Of a stretch of 55,561 bases of DNA, positions 37,340-45,898 are shown piece by piece. The stretch comes from Mesorhizobium sp. M7A.F.Ca.US.006.01.1.1 (GTDB taxonomy: Bacteria; Pseudomonadota; Alphaproteobacteria; Rhizobiales; Rhizobiaceae), in the NCBI RefSeq assembly GCF_003997935.1, contig NZ_RZQL01000012.1, positions 1 through 55,561 of the forward strand, given 5' to 3'. Within the stretch, counting starts at the first letter, position 1; every line of letters begins with the position of its first letter. The notes beneath the pieces are model-generated. The model was not told the DNA's origin and searched no databases. It saw nothing but the letters and a program-made list of their open reading frames with translations. A program made the translations under genes and the position numbers.

Positions 37340-38257
37340 ATGAAGCGTGGGCGCCTGCCGCTGACGGCATTGAGGAGCTTCGAGGCGGCTGGCCGGCATC
37401 TGAGCTTCAGCAGGGCCGCCGAGGAGCTTTTCGTCTCGCAGGCAGCGATCAGCCGGCAGATCCGCGAACTCGAAACCTTCCTGCGCCAGCCCCTGTTCGA
37501 ACGTCACCATCGCCGTGTCGAACTGACCGACACCGGCCGGCGTCTGCTGGATCAGCTTGTCAGAAGTTTCGACGCCATCGACACCTTGCTCGGCGATCTG
37601 GTGGCGACACCGGCGCAGTCAGTGGTGCGCGTCAGTGTCGAGCCGTCGCTTGCATCCGTGTGGCTGGTTCCCCGGCTCAATCGGTTTCGCCAATTGCGGC
37701 CTGACATCGACGTCTCCCTCGAGGTCGATCCAAGGCTGATCGAGTTCCGCAGCGATCAGCCGGAGCTTGCGTTGCGCTTCAGCGCACACACCACCTCGTG
37801 GCCGCGCAGCCAGGCCGAGCGGCTTGCCTCGACAGTCGATTCGCCGGTCCTGTCGCCTGCGCTGCTTGCTTCTGGCCCTGCCCTCAGGAAGCCAATCGAT
37901 CTTGGCCGCTACACGCTCTTGCACGAGGAGAACCGCCAGGGCTGGGCGCGCTGGTTCGAAGCGGCCGGCGTGCCCGCCGACGCCATACCCGCGCGCGGTC
38001 CGATGCTGGCGGATGCGTCGCTTTCAAAGCAGGCCGCCTTGCTCGGACATGGCGTGGCATTGGGCGATCTCTTGCAGATCGGCGAGGAAATCGCATCCGG
38101 CGCGCTGGTCAAGCCGTTCGACATCGACGTCGCATCCGGCGCCTATTGGCTGGTGGCCAGAAATTTGCGCGACCTCTCGGAACCGGCCGCCGCGTTCGCC
38201 GACTGGCTCAGAAGCGAATTTGCCGAAAGCAGGCGGGTGCTGGAAGCGCGGGTTTGA
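37340..38257 (+). CDS. LysR family transcriptional regulator, GcvA/AmpR type
   Basis: 305 residues. The helix-turn-helix lies at about residues 6-64 (LPLTALRSFEAAGRHLSFSR, AAEELFVSQAAISRQIRELE), and the substrate-binding domain follows from about 92 (SVEPSLASVWLVPRLNRFRQ, DISLE-type strand, LLGHGVALGDLLQIGEEIAS). The PLTALRSFEAAGRHLSF opening is typical of GcvA/AmpR regulators, which control either glycine cleavage genes or beta-lactamases. It is near both kinds of gene: a class D beta-lactamase 0.9 kb to the left and gcvTHP 26 kb away. The divergent sequence from 37249 to 37339 probably contains its operator. Confidence 0.92.
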   Translation: MKRGRLPLTALRSFEAAGRHLSFSRAAEELFVSQAAISRQIRELETFLRQPLFERHHRRVELTDTGRRLLDQLVRSFDAIDTLLGDLVATPAQSVVRVSVEPSLASVWLVPRLNRFRQLRPDIDVSLEVDPRLIEFRSDQPELALRFSAHTTSWPRSQAERLASTVDSPVLSPALLASGPALRKPIDLGRYTLLHEENRQGWARWFEAAGVPADAIPARGPMLADASLSKQAALLGHGVALGDLLQIGEEIASGALVKPFDIDVASGAYWLVARNLRDLSEPAAAFADWLRSEFAESRRVLEARV

Positions 38258-38773
38258 ACCCGGTCGGGCTCCTGCTACTTTGTCTTCTTGCTGTATTTTT
38301 TCGAAGAGTTTGTCGAGCACATCCGCCGCCGGAAGCTCGCCCGAGGTGTCTTCTCCCGGGTCGAACGTGAGAATGATCTCGCGCCATATATTGTAGTGGG
38401 CAGCATAGGATGTCAGCCTGGGAAATGGAGCGCAGCGCATGATTGCCCGAACGGCGGTCTCGGCGACCTTTTCCGGGGGCGGCGTTACGGGACTGACGAT
38501 TTTTGGCGGGCCGGCGAGCGATCCGTCCTTGTTCAGGCTGATCTGAACGCGCGCAACGCCTCTGGTGTTTACAGGCACGTTCCAACAGACCTGGATGGCC
38601 TTCCGGAGATAGTCACCGACATCTCGCTGGGTTGCCATGTCAGCGTCAGCTTTGCTCGAGCCGCCGCCCGACAACAGTGAAACGGCAAGGCCGCATGCGA
38701 ACACAGGGCCGTGGCTGGAGCGAGTTCGTGGGCCTTCGCCCGACCTGCGCACCGTGGAAAGGCCAAATCCCAA
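38024..38773 (-). CDS. TonB/TolA C-terminal-like exported protein, probably frameshifted at its 3' end
   Basis: The convincing part runs from a signal-like segment (FACGLAVSLLSGGGSSKADA) through DVGDYLRKAIQVCWNVPVNT, ARVQISLNKDGSLAGPPKIV and AVRAIMRCAPFPRLTSY to IILTFDPGED, the pattern of TonB/TolA C-terminal-like domains. The frame then runs on past a run of six A (plus-strand T 38296-38301) into sequence antisense to the LysR gene. Removing one base from that run gives LFEKYSKKTK and a stop at 38277-38275, a natural end before the LysR gene. Thus the intact protein probably ended at 38275. The start is uncertain: 38773, or a later GTG or ATG (38638). Confidence 0.65.
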   Translation of the reverse strand: MGFGLSTVRRSGEGPRTRSSHGPVFACGLAVSLLSGGGSSKADADMATQRDVGDYLRKAIQVCWNVPVNTRGVARVQISLNKDGSLAGPPKIVSPVTPPPEKVAETAVRAIMRCAPFPRLTSYAAHYNIWREIILTFDPGEDTSGELPAADVLDKLFEKIQQEDKVAGARPGSNPRFQHPPAFGKFASEPVGERGGRFREVAQISGHQPIGAGCDVDVERLDQRAGCDFLADLQEIAQCHAMSEQGGLL

Positions 38774-38775
38774 GG

Positions 38776-39222
38776 TCAGGCCGCTTCTTCGGCGCGCTTC
38801 TTCTCGATCTGGCCGATCGCGTCGACCACGGCATCGAAAGTCAGCATGGTCGAAGCGTGCCGCGCCTTGTAGTCGCGCACCGGCTCCAGATATCTGAGGT
38901 CCGCGAAGCGGCCGTCCGGCGGGGCGCCATTTTCCTTGAGCATCTTCAGCATGGTGTCGCGCACCGCGCGCAATTCCTCGGCACTCGCGCCGACGACATG
39001 CTGCGCCATGATCGATGACGACGCCTGGCCGAGCGCGCAGGCCTTCACGTCATGGGCAAAGTCCGTGACCACGCCGTCCTGCATCTTGAGGTCGACGGTG
39101 ACGGTCGAGCCGCATAGCTTGGAGTGCGCCTTGGCGGTCGCGTCAGGATGATCGAGACGGCCGATGCGGGCGATGTTTCCGGCAAAACCGAGAATTTTCG
39201 CATTGTAGACGTCGTTTATCAT
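38776..39222 (-). CDS. Iron-sulfur cluster assembly scaffold protein, NifU N-terminal/IscU-like
   Basis: 148 residues from ATG 39222 (MINDVYNAKILGFAGNIARI). The NifU_N fold is recognisable, with cysteines in KLCGSTVTVDLKMQ and VKACALGQASSSIMAQHVVG. The third cysteine of canonical IscU/SufU is replaced by the sequence YKARHASTMLTFDAV, which, from memory, is usual in this alphaproteobacterial subfamily. Members carry or assemble Fe-S clusters with SUF systems. It is divergent from folE across 239 bases that hold no gene I can support. Confidence 0.88.
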   Translation of the reverse strand: MINDVYNAKILGFAGNIARIGRLDHPDATAKAHSKLCGSTVTVDLKMQDGVVTDFAHDVKACALGQASSSIMAQHVVGASAEELRAVRDTMLKMLKENGAPPDGRFADLRYLEPVRDYKARHASTMLTFDAVVDAIGQIEKKRAEEAA

Positions 39223-39461
39223 AATTTTCCAATCTATCGCCGCCAAGCGAACAGCGATTGCCGCTGTCGTGTCTTCCTTTCGCTCGCTATGACCTTATAT
39301 AATGCTGGCAGTCCGGTATCGACAAGAACGACGAAGCCAATGTCCTTGCCGGGAAGTTCACGCCGCTTACGGGGCTGGAAACGGGGCGAGTTTCCGACAC
39401 CGAAAGGTCGTGGTCCGTTCAACTCGTTCCTCCGCCGAGAGGGACTACGGGAGACGCCTTT

Positions 39462-40097
39462 ATGGATGCCGTCATCAAGAAACTCATGCCACAGTCAGCC
39501 TATATGGAAAAGCCGGTCACCGACCGGCCAAGCGAAGCCGAAGTCGAAGCCGCCGTGCGCACGCTTTTGCGCTGGACCGGCGACAATCCGGACCGCGAAG
39601 GGCTGGTCGACACGCCCAAGCGGGTGGCAAAGGCCTACCGCGAAATGTTCGGTGGCTACGACATGTGCCCGGCCGAAGAGCTCGGCCGCACCTTCGAGGA
39701 GGTCGCCGGCTACGATGACCTGGTCATCGTCAAGGACATAACGTTCCATTCGCATTGCGAGCACCATATGGTGCCGATCATCGGCAAGGCGCATGTCGGG
39801 TATCTTCCGGACGGCAAAGTCGTCGGCCTGTCCAAGATCGCCCGCGTCGTCGATATCTTCGCCCACCGCCTGCAGACGCAGGAGGCCCTGACGGCGCAGA
39901 TCGCCGGCGTCATCCAGGACGTGCTCAATCCGCGCGGCGTCGCCGTCATGATCGAGGCCGAGCACATGTGCATGGCCATGCGCGGCATCCGCAAGCAGGG
40001 TTCAACCACGCTGACCTCGACCTTCACCGGCGTCTTCAAGGACACGCCCGAAGAGCAGGTCCGTTTCGTCACCATGGTGCGCGGCGGCGGGGTCTGA
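39462..40097 (+). CDS. folE: GTP cyclohydrolase I
   Basis: 211 residues. Zinc ligands and catalytic residues are seen in [20 protein letters not shown] and [20 protein letters not shown], with [20 protein letters not shown] and [20 protein letters not shown] between. The enzyme converts GTP to dihydroneopterin triphosphate, the first step of folate and queuosine/pterin synthesis. The frame starts cleanly at ATG 39462; it lies upstream of hisI on the same strand, a pairing seen in rhizobia. Length is normal. Confidence 0.97.
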   Translation: MDAVIKKLMPQSAYMEKPVTDRPSEAEVEAAVRTLLRWTGDNPDREGLVDTPKRVAKAYREMFGGYDMCPAEELGRTFEEVAGYDDLVIVKDITFHSHCEHHMVPIIGKAHVGYLPDGKVVGLSKIARVVDIFAHRLQTQEALTAQIAGVIQDVLNPRGVAVMIEAEHMCMAMRGIRKQGSTTLTSTFTGVFKDTPEEQVRFVTMVRGGGV

Positions 40098-40120
40098 TCG
40101 GCCCTCGCCGGCCATCAGAC

Positions 40121-40163
40121 CATGATCCCGAAAAGTGGAGACCGGTTTTCGGACAAGATCATG
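40121..40163. repeat. Rhizobial-type intergenic palindrome between folE and hisI
   Basis: CATGATC at 40121-40127 pairs with GATCATG at 40157-40163, and inside them CCGAAAA pairs with TTTTCGG, giving an imperfect 43-base palindrome with a purine-rich loop. Elements of this design (CATGATCCCGAAAAGTGG...) are scattered between genes in Mesorhizobium genomes, from memory. It lies 24 bases after the folE stop. Only this copy is seen in the window. Confidence 0.6.
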
Positions 40164-40187
40164 GTCAAAGAGGAAAATGGACCGGCG

Positions 40188-40649
40188 ATGTCGGCACTGG
40201 AATTTCCAAAAGCTCCGTCAGACAAGAGAGCGCTCGAGGAAGGCGCGGTGTTCTCGCCGCGCTTCGATGCAGCCGGGCTGGTTACGGTCGTCGTCAGCGA
40301 TGCCGGAGACGGCATGCTGTTGATGGTTGCGCATATGAATGCGCAGGCACTGGCGCTGACGCTGGAGACCGGCATCGCCCACTACTGGTCGCGCTCGCGC
40401 AACGCGCTTTGGAAAAAGGGCGAAACATCAGGCAATTTTCAGCATGTCGTCGAGATGCTCACGGATTGTGACCAGGATGCCATATGGTTGCGCGTCAAAG
40501 TGTTGGGCCACGACGCAACCTGTCACACTGGCCGGCGTTCATGCTTTTATCGGACGGTGGGGCTGGTCGACGGCAAGGGGACGCTTGCCGACGACGGCAG
40601 CAAGCCGCTGTTCGATGCGGAAAACACGTATCGGAAACCACCAGCTTGA
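40188..40649 (+). CDS. hisI: Phosphoribosyl-AMP cyclohydrolase
   Basis: 153 residues from ATG 40188 ([20 protein letters not shown]). The frame is open to 40122, but the first part lies in the intergenic palindrome; ATG 40161 inside its end is another candidate. Family motifs are [60 protein letters not shown] and [14 protein letters not shown], including the zinc and magnesium ligands. It opens the ring of phosphoribosyl-AMP in histidine synthesis. HisE is not fused, as usual in alphaproteobacteria. Confidence 0.96.
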   Translation: MSALEFPKAPSDKRALEEGAVFSPRFDAAGLVTVVVSDAGDGMLLMVAHMNAQALALTLETGIAHYWSRSRNALWKKGETSGNFQHVVEMLTDCDQDAIWLRVKVLGHDATCHTGRRSCFYRTVGLVDGKGTLADDGSKPLFDAENTYRKPPA

Positions 40650-40733
40650 ACCTTCTGCCTGACACCAACCACACAGATTCATCATTTCGATACGGCCCGC
40701 TCGTATAGTAGCCGTGGGACAAGGGAGATTGTG

Positions 40734-41705
40734 ATGCTCGACTGGGCGTCATTGCGTAACAGACCAGATGTCAGGGAGGCCAACGGCCTGTCCTCGTCAG
40801 GCGGTGCGTCCGAAACGAACTCCCAGAAGAAAACAGGCATTTCGCTCGCCCTGGGTGGCGGTTGCGCCCGCGGCTGGGCGCATATCGGCGTGCTGCGCGC
40901 GCTCGACGAAGCCGGCATCGAAGTATCGATGATCGCCGGCACCTCGATCGGCGCGCTGGTCGGCGGCTGCTATCTCGCCGGCAAACTGGACGAGCTCGAA
41001 GAATTCGCCCGCAGCCTGACCAAGCGCCGCATCTTCGGCCTGCTCGATCTCAATTTGCGCGGCAGTGGCCTGTTCGGCGGCATGAAGCTCGACGCCCGGC
41101 TGCGCGAGCACATGGCCGGCATTCGCTTCGAGGACCTTGCCAAGCCGTTCGTGGCGGTCACCTCCGAAATCCGCACCGGCCACGAAATCTGGCTGTCGAG
41201 CGGCTCATTGATCACCGCCATGCGCGCCTCTTATGCGCTGCCCGGCGTGTTCGAGCCGGTGAATTGCAATGGCCGCGTGCTGGTCGACGGCGCGCTGGTC
41301 AACCCCGTACCGGTTTCGGTCTGCCGCGCCTACGAGCAGCCGCTCGTCGTGGCGGTCAACCTTCACTATGATCTGTTCGGTCGCGCCGCCGTCATCAAGC
41401 ACAGCGCCGGCGAGCTGGTCGTTGAAAAGGACGCGCCGCGGCCCGGCCAGATCGACGCAGAGCGCCAGTCGCATCAGACGCGACTCGGCATCACCGGCGT
41501 CATGGTCGAGGCCTTCAACATCATTCAGGACCGCATTTCGCGCGCCAGGCTTGCCGGCGACCCGCCCGACATGTCGCTGCAGCCGAAGCTCAGCCATATC
41601 GGCCTGACCGAATTCCACCGCGCCGACGAGGCGATCAAACTCGGCTATCAGGCGACGATGGCGCAGATCGGCGAACTGACCCGGTTGCAGACCGTTCTCG
41701 CCTGA
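40734..41705 (+). CDS. Patatin-like phospholipase (RssA family)
   Basis: 323 residues from ATG 40734, with AAGGGAG just upstream. The oxyanion loop is LALGGGCARGWAHIGVLRAL, the nucleophile elbow is IAGTSIGALVGGCYLAG with serine at about residue 71, and the catalytic aspartate is in RVLVDGALVNPVPVSVCRAY (DGA). Patatin-type acylhydrolases release fatty acids from lipids; no signal peptide is evident, so it probably acts in the cytosol or at the inner face. It ends seven bases before the convergent recJ. Confidence 0.92.
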   Translation: MLDWASLRNRPDVREANGLSSSGGASETNSQKKTGISLALGGGCARGWAHIGVLRALDEAGIEVSMIAGTSIGALVGGCYLAGKLDELEEFARSLTKRRIFGLLDLNLRGSGLFGGMKLDARLREHMAGIRFEDLAKPFVAVTSEIRTGHEIWLSSGSLITAMRASYALPGVFEPVNCNGRVLVDGALVNPVPVSVCRAYEQPLVVAVNLHYDLFGRAAVIKHSAGELVVEKDAPRPGQIDAERQSHQTRLGITGVMVEAFNIIQDRISRARLAGDPPDMSLQPKLSHIGLTEFHRADEAIKLGYQATMAQIGELTRLQTVLA

Positions 41706-41712
41706 TCAAAAC

Positions 41713-43545
41713 CTACGCGCGAGCCGCATCGGTGATGCGAAACTGCACGGTGCGGTTGCCGTTCCAGTAATTGCCCGACAGCGAACCGGCGACGTGGATT
41801 GTCTTGCCCCGGTTCTTGAACAGGAATTCGCCAAGCGCGGTATCGACGGCGCGAAAGGCGATCGCCTGGATGCGGCCGCCGCTTTCCGATTGCAGCTCGA
41901 CGCGGATGTGGTTGGTGCCGACCGGCCGCGCATCGGCCAATCGGTGGCGCGGCAACGCGAAAACGGGGGCAACGTGCCCGGCACCGAAGGGTCCGGCCTG
42001 TTCCAGCGCGTCGAGCAGGCTGAGCGTCGCGCCTTCAGCGGCAAGCGCACCGTCGATCGCCAGGCTTTCCTCGCCCTGCAGCCGAAACACATCGGCTGCC
42101 GCCCGCTCTTCGAAAAACGCCCTGAGTTCGCCAAGCCTTGCCCGCTCCACGGTGATGCCTGCCGCCATGCCATGGCCACCGCCCTTGACGATCAGCCCGG
42201 CAACGGCCGCCTCGCGCACTAGCCGGCCGAGGTCGAAACCCGAGACCGAGCGGCCCGAACCGGTGCCGATGCCGTTGGCGTTGAAGGCGATGGCGAAGGC
42301 GGGCCGCCGGGCATGGTCCTTCAGCCGTGAGGCGAGCAGGCCGACAATGCCCGGATGCCAGCTGTTGGAGGCGGTGACGACGATAGCCGGGCCATTGCCG
42401 CCGGCAAGCTCTGCATCGGCCTCGGCGCGCGCCGCCGCGAGCATCTCCTGCTCCATCAGCTGCCGTTCCTGGTTGAGCCTGTCGAGCGTCTCGGCAATGG
42501 TGCGCGCCTCTACCGGGTCGTCGGTCGCAAGCAACCGGCTGCCAAGTGCGGCATCGCCGATGCGTCCGCCGGCATTGATGCGCGGGCCGATCAGATAGGC
42601 CAGATGGAAAGTGCTGATCGGCTCGCCGATGCGCGACACCCGTGCCAGCGCCGCCAGCCCTTCATTCTTCTGCTGGCGCGCCATCTGCAGCCCCTTGACC
42701 ACGAAGGCTCGGTTGACGCCGGTCAGCGGCACCACGTCACAAACGGTGGCCAATGCCACGATATCAAGCAGCGAAAGCAGGTCCGGCGGCGTGGCATCGG
42801 CCATGCGGCTACGCAGGATCCTGGCCGTCTGAACAAGGGCGAGGAAGACCACGCCGGCGGCACAGAGATGGCCCTGCCCGGAAAGGTCGTCGTCGCGATT
42901 GGGATTGACGACGGCAATTGCCGCCGGCAAGGCGCCGCCGACCTGGTGGTGGTCGAGCACCACGACATCGGCCCCGGCCTCATTGGCGGCATCGATGGAA
43001 ACGGCGCTGTTGGTGCCGCAATCGACGGTGACGATCAGCGTCGCGCCACGCGACACAAGTTCGCGCATGGCATCCGGGTTGGGCCCATAGCCCTCGAAAA
43101 TACGGTCCGGAATGTAGATTTCCGACGGCACCGAGAAATGCGTGAGGAACCGCTTCAGCAAGGCCGACGAAGCGGCGCCGTCGACATCATAGTCGCCGAA
43201 GATCGCCACCTTTTCCCTGGCCATCACCGCCGCGGCGATGCGGGCCGCCGCCCTGTCCATGTCGGTCAGCGATGCCGGATCCGGCAGAAGATCGCGGATC
43301 GTCGGATCGAGGAACCGCTCGGTCTGCTCGGCGGTGACGCCACGGCCGGCAAGCACGCGTGCGACAATGTCGGGCACGCCATGACCTTGCGCGATGGCGA
43401 GCGCGATCATGTCCTGCCGCTCCGTCAGCCGATGTTCCCAGGAAACCCCTGATACCGACTGCCTGACATCGAGGAAGAGGCGTTTTTCGCCGGTCATACG
43501 CTTTGCCAACTCATCGTTGGCCGCACGATAATGCATGTCGCCCAT
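41713..43545 (-). CDS. recJ: Single-stranded-DNA-specific exonuclease RecJ
   Basis: 610 residues. The DHH phosphoesterase core shows VAIFGDYDVDGAASSALLKR, LIVTVDCGTNSAVSIDAANE and VVVLDHHQVGGALPAAIAVV, and DHHA1/OB regions follow with GRSVSGFDLGRLVREAAVAG and IVKGGGHGMAAGITVERARL. RecJ digests single-stranded DNA 5' to 3' in recombination and mismatch repair. The frame starts at ATG 43545; MTGEKRLFLDV at 43497 is an alternative start. It is downstream of glpX on the same strand. Confidence 0.96.
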   Translation of the reverse strand: MGDMHYRAANDELAKRMTGEKRLFLDVRQSVSGVSWEHRLTERQDMIALAIAQGHGVPDIVARVLAGRGVTAEQTERFLDPTIRDLLPDPASLTDMDRAAARIAAAVMAREKVAIFGDYDVDGAASSALLKRFLTHFSVPSEIYIPDRIFEGYGPNPDAMRELVSRGATLIVTVDCGTNSAVSIDAANEAGADVVVLDHHQVGGALPAAIAVVNPNRDDDLSGQGHLCAAGVVFLALVQTARILRSRMADATPPDLLSLLDIVALATVCDVVPLTGVNRAFVVKGLQMARQQKNEGLAALARVSRIGEPISTFHLAYLIGPRINAGGRIGDAALGSRLLATDDPVEARTIAETLDRLNQERQLMEQEMLAAARAEADAELAGGNGPAIVVTASNSWHPGIVGLLASRLKDHARRPAFAIAFNANGIGTGSGRSVSGFDLGRLVREAAVAGLIVKGGGHGMAAGITVERARLGELRAFFEERAAADVFRLQGEESLAIDGALAAEGATLSLLDALEQAGPFGAGHVAPVFALPRHRLADARPVGTNHIRVELQSESGGRIQAIAFRAVDTALGEFLFKNRGKTIHVAGSLSGNYWNGNRTVQFRITDAARA

Positions 43546-43592
43546 AAGTGCGCAGCGGTCTCGGGACGACGACCTGCATTGGCAACAATTTA

Positions 43593-43617
43593 AAGCGTGT
43601 CGCGTTCATGCGACGCT
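43593..43617. repeat. Imperfect palindrome between recJ and the DUF6434-like gene
   Basis: AAGCGTGTCGCGTTCATGCGACGCT contains GTCGC and GCGAC arms around GTTCAT, with AAGC/GCT flanks and one bulge. Palindromes built on GTCGCGTTCATGCGAC are common intergenic elements in Mesorhizobium, from memory. It lies downstream of the DUF6434-like gene and could act as a terminator-like or REP element. No second copy was noticed in the window. Confidence 0.4.
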
Positions 43618-43676
43618 CTATAGGCCAAAGGCAGGCAAAGCCAAGCGATTCACGGTGTGCGCCGTCCCGGAATAGG

Positions 43677-43910
43677 TCAAGAAAACTGCGCTTTCCGTTT
43701 TTCAGCCTGGCGCCGAAGCCATTCGTCAGCCGCATCGCCCATCGTCTTTTCCACACCGTCCTTGAGCCAGGCCATGAAAGGCCGGTCGAACCTGAATGCG
43801 TCGCCGCATTCCCGTATGAGAAAGCGACGCACATTCTGGGTGTTGCGATAGGACTTTGTGATGGCGGTGGCACGCGAAATCGGATCCGCATGCCAGTCAA
43901 ACGGTTTCAT
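43677..43910 (-). CDS. Small DUF6434-like protein
   Basis: 77 residues from ATG 43910. The sequence reads MKPFDWHADPISRATAITKS, YRNTQNVRRFLIRECGDAFR, FDRPFMAWLKDGVEKTMGDA, a compact helical domain that matches my memory of DUF6434 proteins, in which the FDWH, YRNTQNVRRF and FMAW blocks are conserved. It has no signal peptide. It lies 73 bases downstream of glpX and 131 upstream of recJ on the same strand. Function unknown. The longer upstream frame overlaps glpX and is a shadow. Confidence 0.75.
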   Translation of the reverse strand: MKPFDWHADPISRATAITKSYRNTQNVRRFLIRECGDAFRFDRPFMAWLKDGVEKTMGDAADEWLRRQAEKRKAQFS

Positions 43911-43983
43911 CGTCAAATCCTTGCAGCCAGCATCGGATGCGCCCGAATGGCTAACAATTGCAAGGTCGCTTCGCAAGTGAGCG

Positions 43984-44967
43984 TCAGAACTTATCCAGAT
44001 CCTGATGGCGGGCCTTGATCTCGCGCACCGTCCGCGACGATGAGCGCAGCACGATCGTGTGGGTGGTGATGTAATTGTGGCCGAACTTGACACCAGCCAG
44101 CATGTTACCGTCGGTGACACCGGTGGCCGCAAACAGCACATCGCCGCGCGCCATGTCCTCCGTCCGATAGACCCGTTTCGGATTGGAAATACCCATCTTT
44201 GCCGCGCGAGCAACCTTTTCCGGCGTGTCGAGGATCAGCCTGCCCTGCATCTGGCCGCCGGTGCAGCGCAGCGCGGCAGCGGCCAGCACGCCCTCGGGTG
44301 CTCCGCCAGTGCCCAGATAGATATCGATGCCGGTTTCTTCCGGGTCCGTGGTGTGGATGACGCCGGCGATATCGCCGTCGCCGATCAGCCGGATCGCGGC
44401 ACCCGTGGCGCGCACGGCATCGATCAGCCTGGCATGACGTGGCCGGTCGAGAATGCAGGTGGTGATATCCGATATGGCCACGCCCTTCGCCCTGGCGAGG
44501 CTGGCGATGTTCTCAGCCGCCGAGGCGTCGATGTCGATGACGCCGTCCGCATAGCCCGGACCGATGGCGATCTTGTCCATGTAGACATCGGGCGCAAACA
44601 GCAGGCTGCCCTTCTCGGCGATGGCGATGACGGCGAGCGCATTGGGCAGGTTCTTGGCGCAGATCGTTGTGCCTTCGAGCGGATCGAGCGCGATATCGAC
44701 CGCCGGACCTTTGCCAGTGCCGACTTCCTCGCCGATGTAGAGCATCGGCGCCTCATCCCGTTCGCCTTCGCCGATCACCACCGTGCCCCTGATGGAAAGC
44801 CGGTTGAGTTCCTGGCGCATGGCATCCACGGCGACCTGGTCGGCCGCCTTTTCGTCGCCGCGCCCGCGCAGCCTGGCGGCCGCGACGGCGGCTCGTTCGG
44901 TGACGCGCACCAGTTCCATGGTGAGTATCCGGTCAAGGCCGGCGACGATGTTCTGGGCCACATTCAT
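43984..44967 (-). CDS. glpX: Class II fructose-1,6-bisphosphatase
   Basis: 327 residues from ATG 44967 (MNVAQNIVAGLDRILTMELV). Metal and phosphate-binding motifs include VVIGEGERDEAPMLYIGEEV, AVDIALDPLEGTTICAKNLP, and IYLGTGGAPEGVLAAAALRC, diagnostic of GlpX. The enzyme hydrolyses fructose-1,6-bisphosphate in gluconeogenesis; related forms also act on sedoheptulose bisphosphate. It lies between hom and recJ, an order familiar in rhizobia, but here separated from hom by two small genes. Confidence 0.96.
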   Translation of the reverse strand: MNVAQNIVAGLDRILTMELVRVTERAAVAAARLRGRGDEKAADQVAVDAMRQELNRLSIRGTVVIGEGERDEAPMLYIGEEVGTGKGPAVDIALDPLEGTTICAKNLPNALAVIAIAEKGSLLFAPDVYMDKIAIGPGYADGVIDIDASAAENIASLARAKGVAISDITTCILDRPRHARLIDAVRATGAAIRLIGDGDIAGVIHTTDPEETGIDIYLGTGGAPEGVLAAAALRCTGGQMQGRLILDTPEKVARAAKMGISNPKRVYRTEDMARGDVLFAATGVTDGNMLAGVKFGHNYITTHTIVLRSSSRTVREIKARHQDLDKF

Positions 44968-45110
44968 CTGGTGATTTCCTCGTTGGCAATACGGCCTCCC
45001 GCCGGGGCGGGCCTGTTTTGTCAAACGAGCATGACAACGGCAAGACCCACCGAAAATTTTGTCGAATAGTTAGCAATATCAATCGATTAAATCGAATTTT
45101 GAAACAACGG

Positions 45111-45135
45111 CGGCCCGGTCGAAAGAACCGGGCCG
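45111..45135 (-). terminator. Hairpin downstream of the small membrane protein gene
   Basis: CGGCCCGGT at 45111-45119 and ACCGGGCCG at 45127-45135 form a perfect nine-base-pair stem with a seven-base loop. On the minus strand the stem is followed by TTGTTTCAAAATT, a T-rich but interrupted tract. The position, 35 bases after the stop of the gene ending at 45170, suggests a terminator separating it from glpX. Confidence 0.65.
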
Positions 45136-45169
45136 GTATGGGAAATTGAACATTGCGGCCCTTCGGGGC

Positions 45170-45337
45170 CTAGAAAACCGCGAGATATCTGAGCAGCGAA
45201 ATGATGCCGATGATGATGACGATGACTTGCACGATTTGTCTCATCCGACCGTCGAGCGGCAGGCGCTGCACCAGGTAGAGAACGAGGATGATAACGAGGA
45301 ATGTAATCAGGATACTGATCAACGCGGATGAAGCCAT
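45170..45337 (-). CDS. Small membrane protein, Thivi_2564-like
   Basis: 55 residues from ATG 45337, with GGAGGG eight bases upstream. Two hydrophobic helices (LISILITFLVIILVLYLVQR and IVQVIVIIIGIISLLRYLAV) flank a short RLPLDGRMRQ loop. This is the layout of the Thivi_2564 family of tiny membrane proteins with a conserved LDGRMRQ-type loop; function unknown. It lies in the gap between hom and glpX on the same strand, followed by a terminator-like hairpin. Confidence 0.8.
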   Translation of the reverse strand: MASSALISILITFLVIILVLYLVQRLPLDGRMRQIVQVIVIIIGIISLLRYLAVF

Positions 45338-45408
45338 GGTGCCCTCCTTGAAATGATGTGCTGAAAACAGGAAAATGAGCCGGAAAAACCGGCCCTATCG
45401 CACCGCAG

Positions 45409-45765
45409 TCAATACCAGCGGCGCGACGTATCGTTGGTAGACTGGCCAATGGCGAAGCCGGCCAGAAAGCCGAGCAGGCCGATCACGCCGACCAAAGCTG
45501 TCGTCGTACCGGGATTTTCACGCGCGACTTCCGAAACAGCTTGGGCCTGGCTGCGCAATTGCTGCGCCGTGCGCGACGCGCGGGTGGCGGCAGTGTCGTA
45601 CAACTCGGACGCCTGCTCGCTGGCGTCATCGAGCATTTCCGCGCCCCGCGCCGAAATGCTCTTGTTGATCTTGGTGATCTCCCTGCGCAGTTCGGCAATC
45701 TGCTTTTCCAGCGTCTTCTGGATGTCGTCGATATTGGGGGTGTCGGATTTGTTGGTATCGGCCAT
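45409..45765 (-). CDS. DUF883 (ElaB/YqjD-like) membrane-anchored protein
   Basis: 118 residues from ATG 45765, with AGGAACC upstream. An amphipathic, coiled-coil-prone region (IDDIQKTLEKQIAELRREIT, through SEQASELYDTAATRASRTAQ) precedes ARENPGTTTALVGVIGLLGF and a C-terminal membrane helix ending IGQSTNDTSRRWY. This fits ElaB/YqjD-like proteins, which tether to the inner membrane and, in E. coli, associate with ribosomes in stationary phase. A stress role here is an inference from the family. Confidence 0.82.
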   Translation of the reverse strand: MADTNKSDTPNIDDIQKTLEKQIAELRREITKINKSISARGAEMLDDASEQASELYDTAATRASRTAQQLRSQAQAVSEVARENPGTTTALVGVIGLLGFLAGFAIGQSTNDTSRRWY

Positions 45766-45898
45766 GAAGCGGTTCCTCTGGTTGCTGACCAAGAGAACGG
45801 CGTCGACGCGAATTCGTTCCGGTCTGTGGCGGCTGCCTGCCTCCAGACCGGAGCTCAATGCCTGCGGAATTCTTGTCCCGCGCGACTGTCGGACAAAG

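Noticed and set aside
39223..39461. A possible plus-strand gene between the NifU-like gene and folE
   Set aside because: The open frame is arginine- and serine-rich, lacks a ribosome binding site and runs out of frame through folE.
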